Positions 1-10,019 are shown, counted from the stretch's first letter. The stretch is DNA of 64,000 nucleotides from Candidatus Poribacteria bacterium (GCA_009839745.1 VXPE01000111.1:1-64000); one strand, 5' to 3'. The notes: generated by a model not told the origin, from the letters alone. A program made the numbers and translations.

Positions 1-17
1 AGAACATATTACCCCTT

Positions 18-311
18 CTATGAGGTTATGTCAAACATTATTGCGTAAGTCCTATGTTTGTCAAGACCTTTTTTTAGACCTATCCGATCGATTTGTTTCT
101 CACATGTCGTACAAAGATGGTAGAAGGTGATCGTGTCCTCTTGCAAATCAATCGCTTTCTCTAACCGACTCTGCAAGCGTAGCAGGGCGCGGCGATCTGT
201 GTTGCATTCAAAAACGCTATATTGGATGCGAGTGCCAGAGTCTTTGAGGATTTTAGCGACTCTGTTCCGGCGTTTGTCATCTGTAATATCGTAAGCAACT
301 GTGTAATGCAT
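18..311 (-). CDS. cas2: CRISPR-associated endoribonuclease/integrase subunit Cas2
   Basis: 97-residue protein of normal Cas2 length. The N-terminus reads MHYTVAYDITDDKRRNRV, with the conserved Asp at residue 8 at the end of the first ferredoxin-fold strand, and the later stretch GTRIQYSVFEC is typical of Cas2. Cas2 dimers bridge two Cas1 dimers in the spacer-acquisition complex. It is the last gene of the minus-strand cas operon, about 90 bases after the cas4/cas1 fusion, with a GAGGAG ribosome-binding site just upstream of the ATG. Any CRISPR array probably lies beyond position 1, since none is visible here. Confidence 0.95.
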   Translation of the reverse strand: MHYTVAYDITDDKRRNRVAKILKDSGTRIQYSVFECNTDRRALLRLQSRLEKAIDLQEDTITFYHLCTTCEKQIDRIGLKKGLDKHRTYAIMFDITS

Positions 312-400
312 TTAGCGACTCCTCATTAAACTCTCACTTTCAAGGTCCATATAGAATGGCAGATTGGAAGGATGGAAGGGGGGAAGGGTAGGTTTTGGTC

Positions 401-2038
401 TTACCCAACCGTCAATGGCGTATACTGGTCAATCTCACCCGTTAGATATTTCGCTAAAAGACGCACTTGTAATTCCATCGCACGTTGAAATGTGAGTTTA
501 TATTTAAACACAGGGTGTGTAATCGTCTCATTCTTTCGCGTCTCATAAGCGGCATAGAACGCTTTCCGACAACGCGCCTTTAGATGCCATCCGCCGTGGG
601 ATTGCATAAAATCTGTAGACTTGATACGACGATTATTGATTAATGTAACCACAACGGAGTCTGCAATAATAGGTCGGAATTCCTCCATCAAATCGAGGGC
701 AAGGCAGGGTTTACCATACTTGAGTTGATGAAAGAAACCGATGTAAGGATCTAACCCAACTGTTTGAATTGCTGACATCATATCTGCTGTTAGTAGTGAA
801 TAGGCAAAACTCAACAAGGCGTTCGTTGCGTCCGCCGGTGGACGGCGACTTCGCCGCTGGAAATCAAAACCCATCTCCGATTTGAGCATAAAGTTGAATG
901 CGCCGAAATATGCGGAAGAAGCATTGCCTTCTACTCCCAACAATTCTGGAAGTGCTGTGGCTTTATGGATGCGTTTTTCCATGGCTTGCATCGCCTTAAT
1001 GTTAGCCAATAACGGTTCCAATGTCGAATCTGTGCCGTCTGTTGCCTGCCATTTTCGGCGTTGAAGCATTGTCCGCATGTTAACCAATTTTCCGCGCACA
1101 AACGCCTTTGAAAGCGCAAGACATGCGTCCGGATGACTCGCGACCCTATGCTGTGCACAGCGCAAAAGTGAATTTCGGGACACCTGCGGTGTCAACGCGC
1201 CATGGTATCGTCCATAGGCAGAAAGAAAGACGACAGGGATTCCCGCGTGTAAGAGCGTCTGCATTGCCGGTGTCGTCAGATTAACATTGCCAGAGATGAC
1301 GACTTGTCCGAGATGAATCAACGGAACATCACGGAGAATTTCGTTCTCTCTCACGACCAGAATACGTTCGCCTGTCTTTTTGATCGCACATCCCTGTTCA
1401 TCGACGTATAGGACATTATCAATACCGAGTGCGGGTTTAATACGTTTTGGTCGGTCATCCAACTCATGTAGATAAGCGACCTCGTCAGGCAAACAAATCG
1501 ATCGAACGCTGCACCCATTACAGCGATTATCGTGAATAGGTTTCGGAATTTTTCGGGACTCAAGGAGCGCGCGTGCTTCTGCTATATAGCGGCGCGTGGT
1601 CTCACGGAGTTCCTTGTCAAACGGAACCTTTCGTCGTCGCTTAGAACCGATGTAGAAGACATATCCGTGGGGGATCGAAATCCCTGTTTTCTCCTCTAAT
1701 AAGAGTCCTTGCAAGCAGAGTTGAACCTGATCGTTCAGCCAGTTCCCCATCCCAGCCTTTTTGAATTCAACGGGATACGGGATACCGTCTTTCTCCTCAA
1801 CCAGATCCGTATAACCAGACACACCAAGCGCGTCCGAAGCGAGATACTGCCGTCGAGAGACCGTCTTGTCTCCCTTTTTCCGATCCGTCACCGCTGTGTG
1901 AACGTTTTCATGCTTGATTTTACCTTCCTCAACATGTTCATTAACAACCTGATGCCCCTCAATAGATTCATAGTAGAACCGCCGAGGACAAAAAACGTAG
2001 GTGTTTATTTGTGAAAGCGGAATGTAAGTTTCTGACAT
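401..2038 (-). CDS. cas4-cas1: Cas4-Cas1 fusion protein (spacer acquisition)
   Basis: 545 residues joining two adaptation proteins. Residues 1 to about 195 are a Cas4 RecB-like nuclease: Cys17 in FCPRRFYYE, a D78...E91-x-K93 metal site (VEFKK), a QVQL motif, and the terminal cysteines 173, 176 and 182 that complete an iron-sulfur cluster. From about residue 205 the sequence is Cas1: NVLYVDEQG at the start, the catalytic Glu in VEGNASSAYF, and the catalytic His and acidic residue in FHQLKYGKP and DLMEEFRP. Cas4 trims and orients prespacers by PAM and Cas1 integrates them. There is a strong AAAGGAGG site before the ATG. Fusions of these two are best known in other type I subtypes; here the fusion sits in a type I-D operon. 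No frameshift is visible at the junction. Confidence 0.95.
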   Translation of the reverse strand: MSETYIPLSQINTYVFCPRRFYYESIEGHQVVNEHVEEGKIKHENVHTAVTDRKKGDKTVSRRQYLASDALGVSGYTDLVEEKDGIPYPVEFKKAGMGNWLNDQVQLCLQGLLLEEKTGISIPHGYVFYIGSKRRRKVPFDKELRETTRRYIAEARALLESRKIPKPIHDNRCNGCSVRSICLPDEVAYLHELDDRPKRIKPALGIDNVLYVDEQGCAIKKTGERILVVRENEILRDVPLIHLGQVVISGNVNLTTPAMQTLLHAGIPVVFLSAYGRYHGALTPQVSRNSLLRCAQHRVASHPDACLALSKAFVRGKLVNMRTMLQRRKWQATDGTDSTLEPLLANIKAMQAMEKRIHKATALPELLGVEGNASSAYFGAFNFMLKSEMGFDFQRRSRRPPADATNALLSFAYSLLTADMMSAIQTVGLDPYIGFFHQLKYGKPCLALDLMEEFRPIIADSVVVTLINNRRIKSTDFMQSHGGWHLKARCRKAFYAAYETRKNETITHPVFKYKLTFQRAMELQVRLLAKYLTGEIDQYTPLTVG

Positions 2039-2050
2039 CTGAAACCTCCT

Positions 2051-2881
2051 TTAATCAATCCGCCGCGTTTGTCCCATTCCCATAGTAGTTTTGTAGCCTG
2101 TGCCGCAGTAGAAAGCGAAATTTGCTAAGCAATTGACAGCCCGGAGCAGATCGGGATCAAGCGAATCTTCGGGATAGAAGACATAAGCACAGGTCCCCAC
2201 CCATCCGAACTCGCTATGTCTTCCGAAATTGAGTTTCTTCGTCTCTGTTGCCACACTCGTCAACTGGATGTATTCTCGGACGAACGCGAGGATCTCGGTT
2301 TTGTCAAATTCCATAGGTGCGAAAGCATTCCACTTGTTCACCCAACTTTGATAGCACCGGACGAGATCGAGGTATGCCTCTTTACGGGTCTCTTGTCCGC
2401 GGGGTGTCATTCCGCGGAAGGCGGTCGGTGAGTAGAATCGGAACGACATCTGGGTATCTGTTTTTGCGGATTGGACGAGTTCAGCGTAACTCTCGGATTT
2501 GCCCCAACTCCGTTCCTCTGTGGCGTGTGAGACCATCTGTCTCACCTGAAAGACGGCTTCTCCCAAGCGAATCGGAGGCATTGCGAGTGTCAAGAAGGCT
2601 TTCCCGAAATGCTGAAATAAGGCATCATTGAGGAAGGTGAATCGGAGTCTGCACTCAGTACCTGCCCGGATGTAACACAGATTGCCTCGCTTCTTCATCT
2701 TACCAATGAGCGGTGAGACGGTAAAGGGTTTCTGTGCCGCGGGCGCGTGAACGGCTTTTGCCACCTCTGGGTTGCTCTCCTTGAGAATAGAAAGGAACGC
2801 AGCGTGAGCGTGGTGTCCCATTGTAGGTCGGAGCGTCACGTCGGTTTCCGGTATGAGTGAGATTTGTGTGCTGATAGGCAT
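2051..2881 (-). CDS. cas6: CRISPR RNA-processing endoribonuclease Cas6
   Basis: 276 residues. The C-terminal glycine-rich loop CGTGYKTTMGMGQTRR is the Cas6 signature, which binds the repeat hairpin. Cas6 cuts the precursor CRISPR transcript within the repeats to give mature crRNAs. The ATG is preceded by AAGGAG, and the gene ends 12 bases before the cas4/cas1 start, so they are almost certainly co-transcribed. The catalytic residues cannot be assigned by eye because they vary in this family. It is placed between cas3' and cas4/cas1. Confidence 0.9.
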   Translation of the reverse strand: MPISTQISLIPETDVTLRPTMGHHAHAAFLSILKESNPEVAKAVHAPAAQKPFTVSPLIGKMKKRGNLCYIRAGTECRLRFTFLNDALFQHFGKAFLTLAMPPIRLGEAVFQVRQMVSHATEERSWGKSESYAELVQSAKTDTQMSFRFYSPTAFRGMTPRGQETRKEAYLDLVRCYQSWVNKWNAFAPMEFDKTEILAFVREYIQLTSVATETKKLNFGRHSEFGWVGTCAYVFYPEDSLDPDLLRAVNCLANFAFYCGTGYKTTMGMGQTRRID

Positions 2882-2934
2882 GGGTGGTCTCCTTATGTGA
2901 GAGCAATTTCAACAGCGATTAGACGTAAATCAAA

Positions 2935-5235
2935 TTACGTAGTCTGCCCTTTCTCTTCCCATCTACCTTGCAACTCTGCATGGATTAGAAACGCTTGGGA
3001 TCCGAGAATTAACTGATACTCCTGTTGTCCATCATTAAAGGCTACATTCAGTGGGTAGGAAAATTGTCCTCTCGTTTCCAGTATGTTGTTGAGGGCGTAC
3101 TGATTTTCTCTCTTCGATAAAAGGCATGTAATGTACCCTTTTTTCTTCAGCGCATCCTGCATTTCAAGCGGAACAGATTCCAATCGCAAGCCTTTTAATG
3201 CGGTGGGGCCCCAACAGTGTTGACGTTCAAAGGACTCTCGATCAATCCCACCGGCATCGTAGTTGAATTGAACACGGGTTGGTGGAGTTTTCAGACTGTC
3301 AGCCCTTACAAAAAACTCACAATAATTTCCCCAATCTCCTGTGAGTTCATGGTACTTTTCCTTTCTGGGAATAATGATAAAATTACAATGTGAAAGGACG
3401 TGAAAAAGGTCATATTCAGTATGTTTCGCAGTATTCTGGAATAGATGATTCAAATCATATATACCGCAACGGATGCCGATATCCGAACCGCGAAAGTTGA
3501 ATAGCGACTGAATAGGAGTGTATTTCTGCTCCGCGTACGCAACAATTTCCGATCGGTTGTTTTTGAGAAGTGTCGCAAGTATTATTTTCTCCTTTTCTTT
3601 CGGCAACTGTTCAAAGGTTTCCAGTTCCCCTTTCATCCATGCTTGGTGTCGACAGTAACTCCACGCAGCCCGTTCCCATTGATGCCGGATATAATCATTG
3701 TAGGTATTGTCTTTAAAAGCATTAATGACAGTTTCATAGGTAAAATGCCACTGAATTTTTTTGAACATTTCGTCAAATGTTGTGTCGCTCTGAGGTGCGA
3801 AAACCTGTTGGATTGTCTCAAAGAGTTCTTTAATTCTGTCCTGCCGTTCTTCAAGTGTTCGCCTGTAAAGTTCGTAAAGCGGATAGAATGCTTCAAGCAC
3901 TGCATAGGACTGAATATAGTGGTAAAACTGGTTATCCTCTCCGAGCGACTCTTTAACGAGTGTTGCAAATTCTCGGCGGTCATAAGTTTTCCCTTGCCGT
4001 AATTGTGCGCGAAGTTTTCCTTGTACAAATGCATGCGCGATGCTGGTGTGTGTGGTGTCATCCTTACCGAGCAATCTACCTGCCCGTCCAATCCGCTGTG
4101 TGAATTCCGCTCCATAAAGAGCATCAAAACAGACAAAATCAATGTTTTGCCGTGATTTGTCCATTTTTTTGAAGTTGTAACCGATGTCTACTGTTGGTGT
4201 CGCGAGAACAAGCGGAAAAGATGTCGTTGCGTCACGCCTCTCTTGTTTACTGACAGCACCCGTAATTAACCCAATTTTTTCTTTCAGTCCTACCGTTTGC
4301 AGCGTCTGCTTAATTTCATTAATCGTTCGGAGAGAACTACTGATAACCGTGCCTTCCTTTCCAGAGCGCAATGGATCGCTAATCCACTCAGGGCGTGCCT
4401 TAAGTAAATTCTGCATTTTGCCACTATGTATCGTCAATTCAAGTTCAGAAAGCGTCTGTATTTTCTCATAACTATTGCTTTCAATCGGCTCGTTGTCTGG
4501 ACTGATATGCGCGTATTTCAGCCCTATCAAGTCAAGATAGGTGAGGACCTTCTCATCAGGTGTCGCCGAAAGCAGGCAGACCTTCCGTCCGTTATTATCA
4601 AAGTAACCAAACTCCTTAGACAGAATGAAAAACATCAGAAAACTGGCGAGTTGCTTGGCGTTGTAGTAGTGAAACTCGTCAATGACAATGTAGTTGAAAT
4701 CCTGTAAGAAATGACTGAAAAGATTTGCGCTGTCTAACTTTGAATAGACGCTGTAAAAGCAGAGGTAAAAAATATCGGGATTTGTGACGAGAATTAGGGG
4801 GGCTTGCCGTGTCATTTCAGGGAAATAGTCACGGGGGTTTTGAATCAGCTCGTGCAATTTTCTCGGATTTCTAAGACGATAACCGGGGTCATCAATGACC
4901 TCCCATTCGCGAAGTCTCTGCCCAGTGACTTCAGCAACACAGAAATTCAATCCATGTTCCTCAACAAACTCTCGAATGTCATTTGTGTGTTGATGAATCA
5001 ACTCATTTGTCGGTGCGATGAACAAAACATTTTCGTTTTTCAAATCGAAAAGTCGAAGCAACGAAGCACGAGTTTTTCCTGTTCCCGTGTTGTAGGTGTT
5101 GATGACAAGATCGTTTGTTTTTAAGGCATCGTATGTTCGCTGTTGATGATAGAGCGGCGGATGTTTTAGGTCAAACGCATTCGTCGGACTAATTTTTTCA
5201 TAACCTGCGTTTAGATTAATCGTGATCTCTGACAT
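2935..5235 (-). CDS. cas3: Type I-D CRISPR helicase Cas3' (no HD nuclease domain)
   Basis: 766-residue superfamily 2 helicase. Visible motifs are Walker A NTGTGKT (residues 49-55), the DExH box VIDEFHYYN, motif III LLSATPDE and motif VI QRIGRAGR. No HD phosphohydrolase motif is present. This is expected for type I-D, where the HD nuclease is on Cas10d instead. The helicase unwinds target DNA after Cascade binding. TTTGGAGG precedes the ATG. In most described type I-D loci cas3' is first or next to cas10d; here it lies between csc1 and cas6, preceded by an 80-base gap with a hairpin. Confidence 0.93.
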   Translation of the reverse strand: MSEITINLNAGYEKISPTNAFDLKHPPLYHQQRTYDALKTNDLVINTYNTGTGKTRASLLRLFDLKNENVLFIAPTNELIHQHTNDIREFVEEHGLNFCVAEVTGQRLREWEVIDDPGYRLRNPRKLHELIQNPRDYFPEMTRQAPLILVTNPDIFYLCFYSVYSKLDSANLFSHFLQDFNYIVIDEFHYYNAKQLASFLMFFILSKEFGYFDNNGRKVCLLSATPDEKVLTYLDLIGLKYAHISPDNEPIESNSYEKIQTLSELELTIHSGKMQNLLKARPEWISDPLRSGKEGTVISSSLRTINEIKQTLQTVGLKEKIGLITGAVSKQERRDATTSFPLVLATPTVDIGYNFKKMDKSRQNIDFVCFDALYGAEFTQRIGRAGRLLGKDDTTHTSIAHAFVQGKLRAQLRQGKTYDRREFATLVKESLGEDNQFYHYIQSYAVLEAFYPLYELYRRTLEERQDRIKELFETIQQVFAPQSDTTFDEMFKKIQWHFTYETVINAFKDNTYNDYIRHQWERAAWSYCRHQAWMKGELETFEQLPKEKEKIILATLLKNNRSEIVAYAEQKYTPIQSLFNFRGSDIGIRCGIYDLNHLFQNTAKHTEYDLFHVLSHCNFIIIPRKEKYHELTGDWGNYCEFFVRADSLKTPPTRVQFNYDAGGIDRESFERQHCWGPTALKGLRLESVPLEMQDALKKKGYITCLLSKRENQYALNNILETRGQFSYPLNVAFNDGQQEYQLILGSQAFLIHAELQGRWEEKGQTT

Positions 5236-5258
5236 AGCAAACCTCCAAATAACCTATA

Positions 5259-5295
5259 GGGTGTGATTGCCCCATCTCATAGGCAGGACACACCC
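5259..5295. other. Hairpin in the csc1-cas3' gap
   Basis: GGGTGTG at 5259-5265 pairs perfectly with CACACCC at 5289-5295, and an inner GCC/GGC pair can extend it. It lies in the only sizeable gap inside the upstream half of the cas operon, just before the cas3' ribosome-binding site. There is no T-tract, so it is not a clear terminator. It could be an RNA-processing or stability element that sets the helicase level relative to Cascade. Confidence 0.5.
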
Positions 5296-5315
5296 CACAG
5301 ATAGTTGAGTTCCGT

Positions 5316-6029
5316 CTAAAAATCGGTGTAAAACTGCATCCGTGCCGGTAGTAGCGTTTTATCCTCCACCAATTCATAGAAATCCCCAGACAATTGGACT
5401 TGGCGAATTAATGGTGCTGGTCGTATATTGAGCAGGTCAAACATACCGATCTGTGTATTTGATGGTAAATCGTTAGGATTCAGATAATTACTGTAGGACA
5501 CATCCTCTGCGTGGGTTTGACGATACCGCTGTCTGTAAGCAGAGATTTTCGTTTTGCTCATGAACTTACCGAGACGGATATAACGCGGCACGCGAAACTC
5601 GTCGCGGCTTGTTACGTAAAAAACGCCTTTGTTGCCTATGGACAGCAGCTTCAGTCTTCCAATCTGTGGGAAGTTCGTCGCTCTCGCCTTTAATCGTGGA
5701 TTGAAAATACGTTTCCGATTGACCGAGATGGCGTTCTGCTCCATCTGATACCAATATGAATCAGAAAGGGCGTTGAAACGTGTCACCGTGAAACGTGGCT
5801 GCTCGGTCAATGTGCCGGGCGTAACATAGATACCCGCCTCGTTGAGTTTTTCCAAATCCTGAGCGTAAGTGATTTCAGCAGCATTATGGTAACCCGCACT
5901 GCACAATCCAAGGGCATAAGCAAGGGCGTAATTACCAATGACTGCCTCCGTCTGAAAGAAGTTGTTTACCTCGCGGCTAGCGAAAAAGAGGTTTTCCATG
6001 AGTTCAAACTCACATCGATAAATATACAT
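5316..6029 (-). CDS. csc1: Type I-D Cascade subunit Csc1 (Cas5 family)
   Basis: 237 residues from the chosen start MYIYRCEFELMENL. An upstream in-frame ATG would add 15 residues, but GGAGGT lies 5-6 bases before the internal ATG at 6029 and no site precedes the longer one, so the shorter form is preferred. The sequence shows the Csc1 pattern of a short N-terminal strand, then ENLFFASREVNNFF and IGNYALAYALGL. Csc1 is the Cas5-like subunit that caps the 5' handle of crRNA in type I-D Cascade. It follows csc2 after about 35 bases. Assignment rests on position and family pattern. Confidence 0.88.
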   Translation of the reverse strand: MYIYRCEFELMENLFFASREVNNFFQTEAVIGNYALAYALGLCSAGYHNAAEITYAQDLEKLNEAGIYVTPGTLTEQPRFTVTRFNALSDSYWYQMEQNAISVNRKRIFNPRLKARATNFPQIGRLKLLSIGNKGVFYVTSRDEFRVPRYIRLGKFMSKTKISAYRQRYRQTHAEDVSYSNYLNPNDLPSNTQIGMFDLLNIRPAPLIRQVQLSGDFYELVEDKTLLPARMQFYTDF

Positions 6030-6063
6030 GAGATACCTCCAACATAGGATAGGTAACCCTACC

Positions 6064-7059
6064 TTATGTTTCACGCTCGCGATAGAGTGCCGTAATGTTA
6101 TCTAACAACCCTTTCACTTCATCCGGCGATGCGAATGTTTGCTGAATTTCACCAATTAACTCAGTTAACTCCGAGTCGGTGAGTGGCTGCACACTGCCGA
6201 TAACTTCACCCGTTAACGCTGCGACCGCATCGGCAATTACCGACTCAACCTTATTTTCGTCAAGTGGGAACTGTCTACCTTCTGCTCCGAGACGGTCATA
6301 AACACACTGCGTTAGTTCCAAATTGCTGAAGATCTCACAATCGCTAAAGATGGCCCCGACAAGTGTATTCCGCATCTTACCAAGCCGTGAGGAGATAGCA
6401 CCGTAACGGCGACTCCGCAACACGTTTGCTATTACATAGTGGATCTCGTCCGATGTCAAATCTTTGAGCGTCTGCATGTCAACGAACAGTGTTTCTGGCT
6501 TGACGTACTCATCTTCCTGAATGCTTGCGGATGCCTGTCCGGTAACCGGATCTCGCATTGTGTTGTTATCGTAGAGTGCGTTGAACGTCCGCTTTGCTGT
6601 AACGGTTTGGTAGGGTAGAACACTGAAGGCATCGTCTGTAATGACGCGAGACTTTTGCGCGCCCCCACCGCCGACGGCATAACCATAAATCATGCAGTCG
6701 GCACAAATACCACACGGTTTGTTGCGATTTAACGCACAGATATTATCCTCAGCTTCCTGACGATTCCCCCTTGAGTCTGCAGCGTAGAATAATAAGTTAT
6801 GCTGACGTAAGAGTTCACGTCCTGTCCGCCGTTCAATAGCTGTCTGTTTACGTTTACTAATTGTCACGCGAGAGATAAGATCACGCGCCTCAAGTCCGGC
6901 ATGGACTGTATCTCGGCTCAACCCCTCACCGGACCCCTCGGTGCGGAAAATCATTTCTGACTCCGCTTTCCGCAAGACAATTAGCGTCAGATAACGGCTC
7001 TGTGGAAAGTTTTCGTATTTTTCAACCATAAAGTCGGTATAGTTATTCAGAATACTCAT
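6064..7059 (-). CDS. csc2: Type I-D Cascade backbone subunit Csc2 (Cas7 family)
   Basis: 331 residues. A cysteine cluster (C108, C116, C119, C122) followed by YGYAVGGGGAQKSRV is characteristic of Csc2, which polymerises along the crRNA to form the Cascade backbone. The start codon overlaps the stop codon of cas10d (ATGA), indicating translational coupling. Length is normal for the family and no frame disruption is seen. Confidence 0.93.
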   Translation of the reverse strand: MSILNNYTDFMVEKYENFPQSRYLTLIVLRKAESEMIFRTEGSGEGLSRDTVHAGLEARDLISRVTISKRKQTAIERRTGRELLRQHNLLFYAADSRGNRQEAEDNICALNRNKPCGICADCMIYGYAVGGGGAQKSRVITDDAFSVLPYQTVTAKRTFNALYDNNTMRDPVTGQASASIQEDEYVKPETLFVDMQTLKDLTSDEIHYVIANVLRSRRYGAISSRLGKMRNTLVGAIFSDCEIFSNLELTQCVYDRLGAEGRQFPLDENKVESVIADAVAALTGEVIGSVQPLTDSELTELIGEIQQTFASPDEVKGLLDNITALYRERET

Positions 7060-9941
7060 GATTGCTGTTCCTCCTTGTCTCTATCACGCTTTGGGACCAT
7101 TTCGGTAATAAAATAAAGATACCCAGAACGAATCCGTTTCCGGTTTTCAAGCAAATTAAGCAGATTGCCTTGATAAACGCCTTTGTAGATCTGATCAAAA
7201 AGGACGGTGACAAATTGCGAGATGTTCTCCAATTTTTTTATCCCGAAGAACCGCTTATCAAGACGTTCAATCGCTCGGGCGACCTCTTTGGACATGATAG
7301 CCCGTGCTTCTTCTTCAGTTTCATGCTCTGATTGCCAACGTTCAAGGCTGTCAAATGCGACATCAAGCGGTTTAGCGAGTGAATTATCCTTGAGACTCTC
7401 ACCCTTCAACCGCCCTTCCCACGCAATGCGGGCAAGTTCCTTAATGTGAGACATAATCGTCTCTCCTCCTTTCTGTGCCACGACATCGGCGATAAGTTGT
7501 GCTGTGTCGCGGACGGTTACGAACTGTCGCGGTTCATTTCCGGCTTGTTCGCGTTTAATCATTCGGTGGGTTACGTAGTAGAGTTCAAGCACGTCGTAAT
7601 TTAAACTCCGAATCAAGCGCACCAGATCGTCCGCGTCAATACTTCCAATTTTTGATCGGATGGTATGCAAGTTCAGGAGTTGCTTAAACGCTTGCTGCGT
7701 CATATCACTGTCAAGGTTGTTATCCGGCAACCATCCGCGAAATGCGGGGGGGATATGGTCGATGAACAGATGATTGAATTCATCATCGGAAAAGAGTGGG
7801 ATTGACGAATCGGTCAGCACCGCACGGGATCCTAAAAAGCGTTGATATAACAAAGCGTTTTCGATTGCGAATAAAATGTTCCCCGTATGATTGTTCCCGG
7901 GTGTATTCACCGGGATCGTTAGAATGTTACCGAGTGCCTCTGAGAACTTCGGAATTGGGTTTCCGTTGACTTTTGTCTGTGAAAACGTCAGTTCCAACTG
8001 GGTCTTTTCCTGATAGTTCCGAAGGGCATCGTCTGTTTTGAGAAAAACGGACGGAAAATCGGGATTTTGGAAATTCTCCTGTGCCCGTTGGAAAGCCCGA
8101 ATAAAAACCTCCGTAAAAAACGAGATTGGGTAGAGATGAATAAAAAATGTTGCTGTGCTGCCTCCGACATTGTAACAGAGTTTGTCAAGCATGTATTGGG
8201 TTCGGCATACACTACAGACTCGGCGTTTCGGTTCACGTGATGAGCCGCCTTCAAGCCGATTGGAAAATTGTTGCACCTTGATATTTGCTGGCACATCTGG
8301 TTTCATCCAGAGGGCAGTATCAAATTCCGAACCGCAGGTGCTACACTGAACGTGGTTATCCTTAACATAACGTTTTAAGTTTGTGTTGAAACCCCGATTC
8401 CTACCAGCAACAAAGTTGAAATCAACGTATTTGAGAACGTAATCGACTAATAGTCCAAACTCGCTTTCGGTTTCTAAGGTCTCTAAAAACTGGATGCCGT
8501 TTTGGACAATCAACTCGTAAATCTCATCAAACTCGCGACCGGTATTGTAAAGATCGCGTCCGATGATGTAGCCGCGGTCCCAAAGGGCATTGAACAATGC
8601 ATACCGCTCATGATAGGTTGTATCTTCAGTATCCAGCGGCAATTCAAGTAGTCCATAGATGTGTAACCACGCATCAGGGAGAGCCTCGGAAAAATGTTTA
8701 TTCAAGAAAATATAGTATGTTCTGACCAATTCTCCAAGTCGAATAGCGTCATCATCATGTGGTAGTCGGTAGGTTTCTGTCTCTAAGATTTCATCAAGCA
8801 ACGTTCGCTGTCCAACCGTTCCATTTGGATCAAAAAGAGGTAGTTGTCCCTCTTGATGTTCAACGACATTCGGATCTGGTTCACCCAACTTATCCCGAAT
8901 TCCTTCAAGCCTTTCCCGACACTTGGCGTTCATCGCATCTACTTTCGTGTTTGCGACATACTTCCGCTCGCTGATGATATTCCGGACTTCATTCCAAATT
9001 TCCCCAAAAGATACGCCGAGTGTAATGCACTTTTCATCAACTTTTATACCAGCAGGGCTGCCTTGAATAAACTTGATGAATTCTCCACGAGTCTTCGACT
9101 CAATGTTACGAACAACAGCGTTTCCAATTTCTGCGATTTCATCGGTTGTGATGTGGATATCGCGTTCTTGATCGACGAGATACGCTACACCCTCAGGATA
9201 ATAAAGCAGCGGCAGTAAGTCTTTTTCCGATTTGAGGCACCTCACAATCTCATTGTGTATGAGGTTCGTCAAAATACCGCGCTGTTCGCTCACTTTATGG
9301 TATACGAATTTGTACTGAATATCATCAAAGACGCTATTGAGTTCTATGAGAAAGTCCCGTTTTTTTGCACGTTCCTCAAGTGTTTTTGATAGGTCAATGA
9401 CATCCATTGCACGGATAATCGGGACAAGATAATTGAGAAGTCTGCTTTTATCCAATGAATACGGATTATAAGTCTGATCGAGGGTTTCAGCATAGGTGTT
9501 ATAGAACCGCGAATGGGCGCGGACCAAGACCTCAATATCCTTCAAATAATCTTGCCATTCCGGGAAGAAGGGGTCTATCTCAAGGTCAGTCAACACGTCA
9601 CTGATGTTTTCTGCGTTTGCCAGATAGTTAAACGAACGCTTTTGATCCTGAAATTGACTAAGCTTGTTCAAATCATGGACGCTGAAAGCACTGAATAGGA
9701 CCTGAACTTCAAGGTTATCTAAATCTAAAATTGGACGTAACCGTTCCAGAACGCAAATCCCGTTGAGAATATGGAGATAGAGCGACTCACCAGCCTTCGC
9801 GCCATATTGGATGATCTTCTGATAGGTACGTAACTTCCTGTTAGCGACTTTGTCCATATAATTTTGAAGGATGTCACTGGTCCCCGAATCAATCCCAAGG
9901 GTCAATAATAAATCTTCAATTTCGGATTTCCGTTTTGCCAT
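7056..9941 (-). CDS. cas10d: Type I-D large subunit Cas10d (Csc3) with HD nuclease domain
   Basis: 961 residues. An HD motif (SVHDLNK, H89-D90) lies in an N-terminal helical domain, matching the HD nuclease carried by Cas10d in type I-D. Two CxxC pairs (CSTC near residue 535 and CSVC near residue 575) form a probable zinc ribbon. No GGDD cyclase motif is visible, as usual for Cas10d. It is both the large subunit of Cascade and the DNA-cutting subunit acting with Cas3'. It is the first gene of the operon, with AAAGGAG before the ATG, and overlaps csc2. Confidence 0.93.
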   Translation of the reverse strand: MAKRKSEIEDLLLTLGIDSGTSDILQNYMDKVANRKLRTYQKIIQYGAKAGESLYLHILNGICVLERLRPILDLDNLEVQVLFSAFSVHDLNKLSQFQDQKRSFNYLANAENISDVLTDLEIDPFFPEWQDYLKDIEVLVRAHSRFYNTYAETLDQTYNPYSLDKSRLLNYLVPIIRAMDVIDLSKTLEERAKKRDFLIELNSVFDDIQYKFVYHKVSEQRGILTNLIHNEIVRCLKSEKDLLPLLYYPEGVAYLVDQERDIHITTDEIAEIGNAVVRNIESKTRGEFIKFIQGSPAGIKVDEKCITLGVSFGEIWNEVRNIISERKYVANTKVDAMNAKCRERLEGIRDKLGEPDPNVVEHQEGQLPLFDPNGTVGQRTLLDEILETETYRLPHDDDAIRLGELVRTYYIFLNKHFSEALPDAWLHIYGLLELPLDTEDTTYHERYALFNALWDRGYIIGRDLYNTGREFDEIYELIVQNGIQFLETLETESEFGLLVDYVLKYVDFNFVAGRNRGFNTNLKRYVKDNHVQCSTCGSEFDTALWMKPDVPANIKVQQFSNRLEGGSSREPKRRVCSVCRTQYMLDKLCYNVGGSTATFFIHLYPISFFTEVFIRAFQRAQENFQNPDFPSVFLKTDDALRNYQEKTQLELTFSQTKVNGNPIPKFSEALGNILTIPVNTPGNNHTGNILFAIENALLYQRFLGSRAVLTDSSIPLFSDDEFNHLFIDHIPPAFRGWLPDNNLDSDMTQQAFKQLLNLHTIRSKIGSIDADDLVRLIRSLNYDVLELYYVTHRMIKREQAGNEPRQFVTVRDTAQLIADVVAQKGGETIMSHIKELARIAWEGRLKGESLKDNSLAKPLDVAFDSLERWQSEHETEEEARAIMSKEVARAIERLDKRFFGIKKLENISQFVTVLFDQIYKGVYQGNLLNLLENRKRIRSGYLYFITEMVPKRDRDKEEQQS

Positions 9942-10019
9942 GATGTCTCCTTTCTGATTTCATCAGTTTGAGTCGTGTACCATCGCGTAAATGTGTAATC
10001 GCTCTTCAATCTACCTTAA

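Noticed and set aside
1-400. A CRISPR array next to cas2
   Set aside because: No repeats of 25-40 bases with regular spacers are visible in the first 400 bases or anywhere in the window. An array may lie left of position 1.
5316-6074. The longer csc1 start at 6074
   Set aside because: No ribosome-binding site; GGAGGT fits the internal ATG at 6029.
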